Origin: Cyanophora paradoxa
Lineage: Eukaryota > Glaucocystophyceae > Cyanophorales > Cyanophoraceae
DNA: 64,000 nucleotides
Direction of reading: 5' to 3'
Assembly: GCA_004431415.1 (NCBI GenBank)
Contig: QPMI01000054.1
Location: 124,001-188,000, forward strand
A model generated the notes under the pieces. That model was not told the DNA's origin. It saw nothing but the letters and a program-made list of their open reading frames with translations, and searched no databases. Of the stretch, positions 16,801 through 26,536 are shown in pieces. Numbering within the stretch: position 1 is the first letter of the stretch; each line of letters begins with the position of its first letter. The position numbers were made by a program, and so were the translations under genes.

Positions 16801-19800
16801 ACGTCGCGAACACGAGGGCTCGGTCTCGGGTCCTCGCCCCATCTCTCGCCCCAGGCCACACACAGCGCCAGTACCAGCGTACACTGATGTACGTCCGCCA
16901 AGGGACCCGGACCTCCTCCAGGGAATCCCGCGCCGCGGCTCTACGTGCACGCGTACACTGCAGCCCTCATGATTACGCCGTAGCGCGTGCTTGACGGCCT
17001 GGCGTATACGTATGCTTCACGAGCTCCAACCTTGCACGCTCCCACCGACAGTCGCGAAGGGCCGCTCGCCCGCGATCATGATCAGCTGAGGCGTTGAGCT
17101 CGGCAACTCGCACGTCGGCCTCGTGATCCAACCGCAAGGGTGCAGCTGCTGAGCTGTGCACCCTGTGGTCCCAGCGATCAGAACCGGGAGCCGCGCGGAT
17201 TGGACCCTGCACTGCAAGCTGCGCGACCTCGACAGGAGCGCCAAAGCAGTCACGGGATCGTCGAAGCATTTCTACTCTTCGATGATGTGCGGCTCAAGGG
17301 CTCGTACCTTTATCGCGTGCACCTGGTCGCGAGCTCGAGCTCGAGACGCACGTGCAAGTGCATACAAGGTCGCCGCTCACATCAACGTCGACTGCACGCT
17401 TCATAAATCCACATCAGCTGCGCCAACGCCGTCTGAGCTCGGATTCAAATATTCCGCTCGACGCTGTTGCAAACTGCAGCCGGCTGTGGATCGGAAGCCT
17501 GTGCAGTCGCGAATCCCGTCTTCGTGACGTGCGAAATGGACCTCCTACGGGCCTCAGCAGACCCTACTCCCAACCAAACGCCCCGAACCAAATCTATACC
17601 TTGCCCCATACGTCGGCGCCGAGGGTTCCTGTGTGGGACGCCGAGGGCGACGCTAGAGATGAGATGAGAGTCGACGGCAGATTTCTTTGCCAGCTTTGCC
17701 TCAGCCTTGGCTTTCGAGACGGGACGTGGATTGGCTGGTGGCCAATCACGGGGCGTCGTCTGGGCCTTTCGTTCCATTTTCTGGGATCTGGGCCCGTCGC
17801 TCGTGGAGAGTGGCTGGGTGTAGGCCTCCCGGGTGCCTGCGGGTCCGTGAGGGGCTCGAGGTTGCTGGCTGGGGGTGCACTCAGTCGTGCCCTATCCTTT
17901 CGTTGGGCCTGATGGGCGGCCCGAATACCTCCTCGCTGGTTTCTTCCCGAGGCGGTGAAACTTCCCATCCGTGCCACTCTCCAGCGGCCCTCGCCGTTTG
18001 GGGTGAGTTTGGGCCAGCGTTTACACCTTCCGAGTTTTTATGCTTTTCCCTTTCGAGCTTTCCCGCATGCACGCATTTGCCTCACCTGCCATGCCTTGCA
18101 TACGACCTGGACGGGATCGATCTACAGCTACCTGGCCTTCTACCTGGCCTGCAGCTGTCTGCATTCCTGTCCTCGGGCTGTGGCTCAGGTTCCTCGTCTT
18201 GGGGCCTGTCGGTGCCCTCGAGCGGTGCACCCATCGGCGGAGTTGGGGACGCCCCCCTGCGGTTATGCCGACGAGAGTCACGGTTTGACTGGCTACGTCG
18301 CGCGGACGCGACGTCAGCGGAAGAGGAGTTGTCGCCTGGCTCGATTCCCAGGCCTTGCGGTGACTTAGTGACTAGAGCTAGTTGGTGCCTGACGTAGCTA
18401 TAGTCTGAGAGCCCTGGCATAGTCTCTCTTCCTGTAGGCTTACCTCTCGGTAGCCTACGCTGGCCTGCCTCTACCTGTCTTAGGGGTACAGAGCCAGTAG
18501 TCTTCCGGGTACACAGTGAATACACCAGCCTGCATCTACAGCTGCTCCAGCACTGGGAGCCGGCCCCGCGCAGTACTGCGCGGGTGCCTAATCGGGTGGG
18601 AATCCTTCCATCCGACAAGATTGAGGGCGCCCGCGTGCACAATCTTCGCGCCGGACGTTTCCCGGGCCCTCTAGATCTGTGCATGCGAATCACTTCGCGT
18701 CGCCACGAAAATTTTGCAGCACCAGAGTGCGGCAATTTAATTTCGCGCCCACGTGTGCGTGGCCATGCCCAGTGGCCCGGCCCTTGCACGGCCCTTCGGC
18801 CAAGCATATGCATCATCCTCAGCCTCAGACCAGCCGCTGAGCCTCACGGCTCTTGCGACTCACCAAGTCCGACGGTCGACCCCGATCTCGCGATTCCGCC
18901 CCGACGCCGCGCGCGGCTCGGAACCGAGATGTAGGCTACGCGTACGCGGCCCGCTCGAGAAGGCCAGACCGTCGGACCGCGCACGCACGGCCGATTTCGT
19001 ACCTCTCGGCTCGCGAAATTTCGCGAGGGCCCAGCATGGCGAAAGTCGTCGATTTTCGCTGGCGACCCGCCGGCCGGGCTCTCGTCCCGAGCAGCGGCGC
19101 GGATTTTCTCAAATTCCGCCCCGCAACCCGGACCATCGGACGTTCGCGCATCCCAAGTCACGCGGGCCCGGCTGCATGCAGCTGGCGCTCCTGCGAGCGA
19201 ACGAGTTCGACATAGCTGTCAAATTCGTTTCGCGCTGGGCGGTGGCGACCCGGGATCTTATTCCCGGCAGTGGCGCACCCACCGTCACCAGCTTCATTCA
19301 CTGAGGCCGCTCCCATAAATCTGGGTGCTGGCGCCCCGGCGCCTGGCCTAAAAACCGCGAAAAGCGGCAACACGGGCCAACAGACACGAGCATACACAGC
19401 CGAGCGCTATATATGCAAAATCGTGTTTCGGAAGCTCGGCCCAGGCCTTGAGCTGATCGACGACCGCTCGAGACTCGAAGCTCCGAGGCTCGATGCCCTC
19501 GTGCTCGATGCAATGCGCTTGGCTCGGCACAACCGTGGCCAGCCGTCGCAATTGCTCAGTTGCCCACAGCTCGCTTCAAATCGAGGCCAACATCCATTCA
19601 ACCTCGCTCTGGCCCCGCGGCTCACGCTTGCCCCTCGAGCTCGATTGAGCCCGAATCGAGAGCAAAGCGGCCCGGGACGCCATGGAATACAACGAAAGAG
19701 AGACGGTTACGGTCGTGCATGATCACGCCTCGCCGTGCTTTCTGCCCGCACTCGCGAATTTCTTCACCACGGCCATGCTGTCCTGATCCAATCACGGATC

Positions 19801-22800
19801 CCAGCGGCCTCAGCGTGCAAAAATTTCGCGGAAGACGGTGGAGCACCGGGGACGGTGCTTAACCGAAGAGGGAGTGGCATCAGGAGCAGCTCGCCGTGCT
19901 ACGGCTTCCGCTCTTCAGCGGAAGAGGAGTACGTGCACATGCACTCGAGCCGAAGGCCGCGCGCCTCTTGGCCCGACGCTGGAGCGCCTCTCCGATCGGC
20001 GCATTCCTACCACGCCCCGACTTACCCTCTTCAGCGGAAGAGGAGTCGGGATCAGACTCGAGCATGCAGTTGACGTCGCGCCTAGACCTGCTGCGGAGCA
20101 GTTCGCCCAGCGCGCGCTGCCGTCTGCAGGCTGATCGAGCACAAGCAATCGAACCTAGCCAACCGCCTTGAGGTCTCCTCACACGGCGGCTCGCCGGGAT
20201 CCAGGTCTCGCCGTTGGCGAACCACATTCCGCCTCGGAAACCCATCGGTGGCGATGCTACTGGGGCTGATGGCCATCAGGCCCTGTTGTTACGTGCACAG
20301 CCAGTGACCGTGTCCGGAACGGACTGGCAAGTGCTGTTTCGACAGAGCTTGAGAGCCCAGCTACGGCCAGTGCACTCGCTCGCACTACTCACCGATGCGG
20401 CCTCCTAAGGATCGGAATCGGATCTCAGCAGCCGACTGCACGCCGTGTTGCGGTCTGGCTACGCACAGAACACGAATTCGGATCCCCGATCAAGAGATCT
20501 GAATCTCTGAAGGATTCGCCGTTCATCAGCTTCGCCTGATCGCCTGGTATTGGGATGCGATCGAAACGAGCCCACGGCGAAGGCTGGCGAATCGGTCGCA
20601 AATCCGAGGGTCTCAGCACCGCGAATATGCAGTCTCGCGGATCGCTGCAGAACCCCTTCCCGTGATCATGACCCGCCAAGCTCGCCAACGAGCCTGGCTG
20701 CGGCCGGATCCCAGGAAGACCAGGCCGAGGGAACGGCTGATGGGATTCGCGGCCAGCACGCGCGCCTTCGATTGACGGCCGCGTCTAGCTGGAGCGTCGA
20801 CACCTGGCCTCATCGCCAGCAGCTGAGCGCTGCGATGTCACGCACGTCGCGAACACGAGGGCTCGGTCTCGGGTCCTCGCCCCATCTCTCGCCCCAGGCC
20901 ACACACAGCGCCAGTACCAGCGTACACTGATGTACGTCCGCCAAGGGACCCGGACCTCCTCCAGGAATCCCGCGCCGCGGCTCTACGTGCACGCGTACAC
21001 TGCAGCCCTCATGATTACGCCGTAGCGCGTGCTTGACGGCCTGGCGTATACGTATGCTTCACGAGCTCCAACCTTGCACGCTCCCACCGACAGTCGCGAA
21101 GGCCGCTCGCCCGCGATCATGATCAGCTGAGGCGTTGAGCTCGGCAACTCGCACGTCGGCCTCGTGATCCAACCGCAAGGGTGCAGCTGCTGAGCTGTGC
21201 ACCCTGTGGTCCCAGCGATCAGAACCGGGAGCCGCGCGGATTGGACCCTGCACTGCAAGCTGCGCGACCTCGACAGGAGCGCCAAAGCAGTCACGGGATC
21301 GTCGAAGCATTTCTACTCTTCGATGATGTGCGGCTCAAGGGCTCGTACCTTTATCGCGTGCACCTGGTCGCGAGCTCGAGCTCGAGACGCACGTGCAAGT
21401 GCATACAAGGTCGCCGCTCACATCAACGTCGACTGCACGCTTCATAAATCCACATCAGCTGCGCCAACGCCGTCTGAGCTCGGATTCAAATATTCCGCTC
21501 GACGCTGTTGCAAACTGCAGCCGGCTGTGGATCGGAAGCCTGTGCAGTCGCGAATCCCGTCTTCGTGACGTGCGAAATGGACCTCCTACGGGCCTCAGCA
21601 GACCCTACTCCCAACCAAACGCCCCGAACCAAATCTATACCTTGCCCCATACGTCGGCGCCGAGGGTTCCTGTGTGGGACGCCGAGGGCGACGCTAGAGA
21701 TGAGATGAGAGTCGACGGCAGATTTCTTTGCCAGCTTTGCCTCAGCCTTGGCTTTCGAGACGGGACGTGGATTGGCTGGTGGCCAATCACGGGGCGTCGT
21801 CTGGGCCTTTCGTTCCATTTTCTGGGATCTGGGCCCGTCGCTCGTGGAGAGTGGCTGGGTGTAGGCCTCCCGGGTGCCTGCGGGTCCGTGAGGGGCTCGA
21901 GGTTGCTGGCTGGGGGTGCACTCAGTCGTGCCCTATCCTTTCGTTGGGCCTGATGGGCGGCCCGAATACCTCCTCGCTGGTTTCTTCCCGAGGCGGTGAA
22001 ACTTCCCATCCGTGCCACTCTCCAGCGGCCCTCGCCGTTTGGGGTGAGTTTGGGCCAGCGTTTACACCTTCCGAGTTTTTATGCTTTTCCCTTTCGAGCT
22101 TTCCCGCATGCACGCATTTGCCTCACCTGCCATGCCTTGCATACGACCTGGACGGGATCGATCTACAGCTACCTGGCCTTCTACCTGGCCTGCAGCTGTC
22201 TGCATTCCTGTCCTCGGGCTGTGGCTCAGGTTCCTCGTCTTGGGGCCTGTCGGTGCCCTCGAGCGGTGCACCCATCGGCGGAGTTGGGGACGCCCCCCTG
22301 CGGTTATGCCGACGAGAGTCACGGTTTGACTGGCTACGTCGCGCGGACGCGACGTCAGCGGAAGAGGAGTTGTCGCCTGGCTCGATTCCCAGGCCTTGCG
22401 GTGACTTAGTGACTAGAGCTAGTTGGTGCCTGACGTAGCTATAGTCTGAGAGCCCTGGCATAGTCTCTCTTCCTGTAGGCTTACCTCTCGGTAGCCTACG
22501 CTGGCCTGCCTCTACCTGTCTTAGGGGTACAGAGCCAGTAGTCTTCCGGGTACACAGTGAATACACCAGCCTGCATCTACAGCTGCTCCAGCACTGGGAG
22601 CCGGCCCCGCGCAGTACTGCGCGGGTGCCTAATCGGGTGGGAATCCTTCCATCCGACACTCAGCTCCCCCGCTGGGACTGACCTCGTGCATGCACGCCGG
22701 CAGGGCGGGGTGGCGTACCTGCTGAGCGGGGCGGGCTCGGAGACGCGGCGGGACCTCGACGCCAACTACCGCGCCGCCGAGGCCGCCCTCCGCTTCGCCT

Positions 22801-23055
22801 CCGACGAGAGGCCCGCCCGCCCCGCGCCCCGCCCCGCCGCCTTTCGAAGTTCGAGCTCGAGCCTTGACTGTCTGACGCTCGACCCGCAGCGGGTTCCTGC
22901 TGGTGACGCTCCCGGCGGGGGGCGAGCGCGGTGGCGAGGGCGCGGGGCCCCTTCGCGCCGAGTTCTTCCGCTACGACGGGGCGCCCCTCCACGCCGCCGA
23001 CGTCCCCCGCCGGCCTATAGCTACCCCTACCTCTCCAGCCGCCGCCGCCGCCTAA
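4859..23055 (+). CDS. Purple acid phosphatase, tartrate-resistant (ACP5-like), membrane-anchored; split by a 16-kb intron
   Basis: Metallophosphoesterase of the ACP5/TRAP class, hydrolysing phosphate monoesters at a two-metal site, probably extracytoplasmic. The first exon starts MPSRNVYAEVP and has one hydrophobic segment (FLLKVVVVGGCAAGIFAFFA, about 4999-5090), so a type II anchor is likely. Metal-binding blocks follow in order: DWGRNG (about 5337), DNIYEAG (about 5531), VLGNHDYG (about 5710-5738), GHYPVYSAASSHGDT (about 6125-6168) and LAGHDHNLQDIR (about 6345-6382). The next exon, GVAYLLSGAGSETRRD, starts only at about 22704, and the last exon ends at the TAA at 23053-23055. Ordinary introns in this gene are about 60-150 bp. 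The large one contains a retrotransposon. The junction joining FFAM (about 5161) to DWGRNG is unresolved: direct splicing loses the usual Gly before DWG, and a 15-nt mini-exon near 5215 would keep the frame. Confidence 0.88.
6436..6440 (+). repeat. Target-site duplication, left copy
   Basis: CTCAG immediately before the first LTR. The same 5 bp follow the last LTR at 22659-22663. Confidence 0.88.
6441..6728 (+). repeat. 5' LTR (copy 1)
   Basis: 288 bp with TG…CA termini, identical by eye to the other two copies. It begins with a small hairpin (GCCTGG/CCAGGC around CTCGATTC) and contains a perfect 20-bp palindrome at 6676-6695. The sequence is less GC-rich than surrounding DNA. Confidence 0.92.
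6729..14577 (+). other. Unique internal region of the LTR element, no recognisable genes
   Basis: 7.8 kb between the first LTR and the duplicated part. Open frames are short and biologically unconvincing on both strands. The DNA is unusually rich in short self-complementary words (GCGATCGC, CTCGAG, GAGCTC, TGATCATGATCA, GAATTC), and contains local tandem repeats (7761-7900) and imperfect repeats near 14100-14225. I see no zinc-knuckle, DTG protease, Y-x-D-D polymerase or integrase motif. Its function, if any, is unknown. Confidence 0.6.
7761..7900 (+). repeat. Tandem repeat, about 49-bp unit
   Basis: Two near-identical 40-bp cores starting cggat(c/t)gagaactgaggcc (7761-7800 and 7810-7849), followed by a decayed third copy (about 7867-7900). 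Lies inside the retroelement. Confidence 0.75.
14578..18329 (+). repeat. Duplicated internal segment of the element, copy 1
   Basis: 3752 bp, repeated almost exactly at 18622-22370 (3749 bp). The only differences found by eye are three one-base length changes in C or G runs (near 16064, 16921 and 17056 versus the second copy). The copy contains open frames up to 236 codons (17687-18397, running into the LTR) that match no family I know and that I regard as non-coding. Confidence 0.9.
18315..18329 (+). other. Polypurine tract, middle LTR
   Basis: CAGCGGAAGAGGAGT abuts the LTR start, the expected place for the plus-strand primer of reverse transcription. The same 15 bp also occur at 15872-15886 and 15988-16002 inside the element. 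Confidence 0.7.
18330..18617 (+). repeat. Middle LTR (copy 2)
   Basis: 288 bp, identical by eye to 6441-6728. Preceded directly by the polypurine tract 18315-18329, so it is the true 3' LTR of a full-length unit. It also acts as the left LTR of the shorter unit that follows. Confidence 0.92.
18622..22370 (+). repeat. Duplicated internal segment of the element, copy 2
   Basis: Second copy of 14578-18329, flanked by LTRs 2 and 3, so that 18330-22658 reads as an internally deleted element (LTR, 3' internal part, LTR). The four bases joining LTR 2 to it (AGAT), together with the start of the repeat, match 9887-9900, suggesting a deletion end point or a template switch. Confidence 0.88.
22356..22370 (+). 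other. Polypurine tract, 3' LTR
   Basis: The same 15-bp purine-rich word as at 18315-18329, abutting the third LTR. Confidence 0.7.
22371..22658 (+). repeat. 3' LTR (copy 3)
   Basis: 288 bp, identical by eye to the other two LTRs. Preceded by the same polypurine tract and followed by the CTCAG target duplication. Confidence 0.92.
22659..22663 (+). repeat. Target-site duplication, right copy
   Basis: CTCAG immediately after the third LTR, matching 6436-6440. Five base pairs is a common target duplication for Gypsy/Copia-type integrases. Confidence 0.88.
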
Positions 23056-23286
23056 AACCAGCGCTAGCCGCTAGCCGCTAGCCGCAAGACTCGAGCCTCG
23101 AGTCTCGGCTGGGAGAGTCCCTCGGCGCGCGCGTACAATTTTCGCGCTCGCGGGGACCATCAATATCACGATCATCTAAATCGATCGTGCACGTGGCATC
23201 GGGACCATCGATATCATCCACATGTATTATAGTGATCGACTAGATCGAGTCGAATCTCCGTAGTGTATTCAAAGCTAAGAGAACGT
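23056..23286. other. Convergent spacer, phosphatase / transporter
   Basis: 231 bp between two stop codons facing each other. It contains triplet-like repeats of CGCTAG (about 23058-23082), the palindrome GACTCGAGCCTCGAGTC (about 23088-23104) and AT-rich DNA (23155-23250), where 3' processing of both genes would be expected. No gene seen. Confidence 0.6.
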
Positions 23287-25862
23287 TCAGGACCTGTTGC
23301 GCGGCGGGGCCTTCGGGACGAGTGCCGAGCCGGGCTCGCCGGCCCTCGGGGTCGAGGCGGCGTCGGTGGCGGGTGCGGGGCGGGCGGCGCCGGAGGGGCC
23401 GCGGGCGGGGACGAGGGCGAGGGCGGAGAGGACGAAGTAGAGCGCGAGGAGGCCGAAGGCCAGCGCGTAGGCCTGCCCCGGGGGCGCCCCCTGCGCGAGG
23501 AAGCTTCAGCCCGGGCCGGGCCTTCTGAGACGATCCGGAGGGGCGCACGCGGGAGCGGAGGGCGTGGAGGAGGGCGCCCGTGGCGAGCGGGGCCAGCACC
23601 TGCGGCAGCACGCAGCCGACGCTGAAGAAGATGTTCTGCGGTGAAACTGAGCATTCAGGAGGGGGTACGGCGAATTTTAGGGGGGTGCGGCACCATGTCC
23701 TTGGCGGCGGCGCGGCCGGAGCCCGAGGGGCACGAGGCGACGGCGAGCGCCCACGAGACGCTCAGGTACAGGCCGTACCTGTTTGCAGGAAAGCTCAGGG
23801 GAGGGAAGGGCGGGAAAGGGCCCCGGCGGGGATCGAACCCGAGGCCGAAGAGGACGCCAGCGGCGGCGGCGGGGGCGAGGCGGGGGAGGAGGCGGGCGAG
23901 GAGGGCGAGGGCGAGGGCGGCGGCGCCGAGGGCGGCGCTGGCGAGGTACAGCAGCGGCTTGTGCGGCGCCCTCGCCCCCGAAGGCGGCGCCGGCAGCAGG
24001 CCCGCGCCCGCCGCCCCGTCCCGCGGGAGGCCGGCGCGGGCCCCGGGGGCCGGGGCGGGCGGGGCGGGGCCTCGGGGTCGCCGGGGGCGGGCCGGCGGGC
24101 GCGGTCGGCGAGGACGCCGCCGAGGAAGCCGCTGGGGGCCGACACGAGGACGACCAGGCCGACAGACGCCGCGCTCCACTGCTCCGCGCTCCCCATCTGA
24201 GGCTCCGCGTCGGGGGGGCGGGCGCAGCTTGAGCTTAGGCTCGTAACTGTTCTATAATCTATGCTTTGGCAACTGTAGTTCAATAAGCGCGGAGCGGGGC
24301 GCACGAGGAGGACGTCGGAGAAGAAGAACTGGAGGTAGGGCAGCATGCCGCACACCCCCATGTCGAACCTGCCGGCGAGGGGGCGGCCGGCGGCGCCTCG
24401 TCGGGGAGGGCCGGGCGCGGCGCCGAGGCTCCGGGGGCGGGGCGCACCAGAAGCGGGAGTGGGTCACGTGGAGGAGCTCGCGGTACTCGGGGCCCGACAC
24501 GTCGAACGAGCGCAGGATCTGGGGTACGCCCGCCTCAGGGCCGGGGGTACGGGCGGTTCACGAGCGGGGGGGTACGGGCCTCGGCGAAGGTGACGCGGAC
24601 GCCGTCGTCGGGGTGCGGCTTCTCGTCGACGAGGAAGAGGGTGGGGAGGGCGAAGGCGCTGCGCGGGGTTGAGGAATCAGAGGGGGACGTGGGTGCGGGA
24701 AGGGGTACGCCACACCAGAGGAGAATGACGACGGACAGGTACGCGAGGAAGTAGGACCCGGGGCGGGTACAGACGCCGGCGACTGGAGGGGAGGGAGGGG
24801 TACTCAGACTCCGCACGAGGAGAGGTGGCAGGGCGAGGGTGGGGGGTACCGGCGCCACCGGCGAGGGCCCCGAGGACGACCGTGACGGTCATGAAGGAAG
24901 ATGCTGTACCCTGGGGGAGGAAAAGAGCGTGGGCCGGGGTAGCGGGGCGCGGCTGCGATACGAGCGGAGGGATACCTGCTTCGCGTCATCGACGACGTCG
25001 GGCATCAGGGCGAGGTAGGGCCCGTTGGCGACTGCGGGGAGGGTGGTACACGATCAGCGAGGGCGCGACGGGGCGGGACGGGGCGGGGCGGGTCGGGGCG
25101 GGGCGGGGCGGGGCGGGGCGCGCCGGTCGCCCCGAAGGACCAGAGGAGGGAGGCGGCGAAGAAGACCTCGAAGGAGGAGCCGGGGCCGAAGGTCGAGGCC
25201 CAGAGGAGGAAGGCCGCCGCCGCCAGCGCCCCGCCCGCCATCTGCACCGGCCGCGCGCGCGCGTCTGAGCGGCGGCGCGGCCGCGCGGGGCGAGGCGAGT
25301 GGGGCGGACGAAGGGCCGGCGGCGCCCGAAGCTGCGCGGCGGCGGGGCGCGCGGGGTCAGATCGAGCGGCGGGCGAGGCGCGAGGGAGCGCGGGCGCGTG
25401 CGAACCGGGAGGTGCAGTGGTCGCTGTAGGCGCCGACGATGGGCGAGAGGAGGAAGCTGACGAGGGAGGCGGCCGCGGCGAGGACGCCAAGCAGCAGGTC
25501 CTTCCGCTCCGGCCCCACGATCGAAAGCACCTGGCTCGGCTGCCGCGAGGAAGGCCGTCGGCGCCGGCCGTCGCACGCACGCGCAGCGCTCGAATTCGAA
25601 TTCGGAGCGCGCGCACCCAAATGACCGAAGCGCTGGAGGAGAGGGCCGCCGCGAAACCGAACCAGAAGGAGGAGAGTGCCGCGAAGAACGCGTTCGAGTT
25701 GGGCCGAGGCCGGGCGGCCGAGAGGCACGACGCGCCGGCTGCCGCGGTCGCCGGCACGTACGAGTTGGGCGCCTTGCCGCGGCCGTCCGTCAACAGCGGC
25801 GAGATCGCCGCCTCCGGGGCACGCGAGCGAGCGCTGGAAGCCGGCTGGCGCGTCGGCTGCAT
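23287..25862 (-). CDS. Major facilitator superfamily transporter
   Basis: Multi-exon membrane transporter; the substrate cannot be told. The start is the ATG at 25860-25862 (MQPTRQPAS). Reading leftward, the exons give hydrophobic helices and loops typical of MFS proteins: FFAALSSFWFGFAAALSSSA, then LLGVLAAAASLVSFLLSPIV followed by GAYSDH (the loop 2-3 motif), MAGGALAAAAFLLWAS, ANGPYLALMPDVVDDAKQ, SSFMTVTVVLGALAGGAG, YFLAYLSVVILLWCGV, GMLPYLQFFFSDVLLV, a second-half loop SGFLGGVLADRARR, then LYLASAALGAAALALALLAR and AYALAFGLLALYFVLSALAL. The protein ends KAPPRNRS with the stop at 23287-23289. At least ten exons; donors include GTACCCC and GC types. It is convergent with the phosphatase gene. 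Assignment to the superfamily is firm; the subfamily and exact exons are not. Confidence 0.78.
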
Positions 25863-26536
25863 GTCCGCGGCGGCCGGGGCCGGTCCTCGAGTTCGAACGT
25901 TAACCGTGCAGTCGGCGGGAGGCGAGCGCTCTCAGCTGTGGCTGCCGGAATGAGCTCTCCGGATCGCTTGCTGGCTGGGCAAGCGACGACGTCGACGGCG
26001 AGATGGTACGGTATCCCGCGCTCGAGTTCCGCGTATACGTACCGCAACCTCGACGTCGACGCACTCGAAGATGCGATTCCCGTCCGAATCTTCGGGCACC
26101 CGCAGCTGGGCGCGTTGCGGCCATGTGTGCGTGCGGTGGAGCTGTCTCTGAAGGCCGCATCGAGCCGCTTAGCAGTGCTGGTCGACGACGACCAGCGGCG
26201 CGGGAACCAGGCGGGGGTACGGCCACGGTGGGGCGACCATTCGCCTGTAACTGCCCGGCCATGAGCCAAGGCTAGGACCGGACCGGTCTTGGGAGCGTTT
26301 GAACGCTTGATTGGGCGCTCTGGACGAATGCCCGGCTGGCTCGAATCAAAATCACTGCCGCAGTGCGCTCGCTCATAGCGCCCGCAGACGCTCGAGCTCC
26401 GTGGCCGAGGCTCTCCGCGCCGCCGCGCCGCCGCGCTTCAGTCGACGAGATTATGTGATCAGATATCGATTACATTACAGTCGGGCGGACGAGAGGAGGG
26501 ATGGGGAAGGCGGCAGGGGGGCCGGCGGGGCGGCGG
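25863..26536. other. Spacer between two minus-strand genes
   Basis: About 670 bp, expected to carry the transporter promoter and the 3' end of the proline-rich gene to its right. It contains short palindromes (gttcgaacgtt-like near 25890, gcgtatacgtac near 26032, GAGCGTTTGAACGCTT near 26293-26308). Open frames of about 100 codons here have no recognisable similarity, and I call none of them. Confidence 0.5.

Larger units (their letters stand above)
6441..22658 (+). mobile_element. LTR retrotransposon, non-autonomous, with three LTRs (16.2 kb)
   Basis: Three direct repeats of 288 bp begin TGTCG and end CGACA (6441-6728, 18330-18617, 22371-22658). The outer boundaries are flanked by the same 5 bp, CTCAG (6436-6440 and 22659-22663). 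A purine-rich tract lies directly 5' of the second and third LTRs. Together these define an LTR retrotransposon in the same orientation as the host gene. The internal DNA (6729-18329) has no open frame longer than about 290 codons and no reverse transcriptase, integrase, protease or zinc-knuckle motif that I could find, so it resembles a large non-autonomous derivative. A truncated 3.75-kb internal copy follows the middle LTR. A primer-binding site matching a tRNA 3' end (TGG…) is not evident after the first LTR. Confidence 0.88.
6386..22703 (+). other. Giant intron (about 16.3 kb) of the phosphatase gene
   Basis: The exon ending GHDHNLQDIR(V) is followed by GCGCGCCCC, the usual GC-type donor of this genome (a GT at 6383 would also keep the frame). 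The acceptor CCGGCAG at 22697-22703 joins to GGVAYLLSGAG. A CTGAC branch-like motif lies about 25 bp before the acceptor. Without the inserted element and one copy of its 5-bp target duplication, the intron would be about 95 bp, normal for this gene. Confidence 0.85.

Noticed and set aside
17687-18397. 236-codon open frame present in both duplicated copies (also 21728-22438)
   Set aside because: It runs into the LTR, has no motif of any mobile-element protein and has composition like the other random frames here. Its identity in both copies only reflects the DNA duplication.
25938-26269. Overlapping ORFs of 108-159 codons in the spacer right of the transporter
   Set aside because: No similarity, conflicting strands and palindrome-rich DNA; treated as a promoter or spacer.
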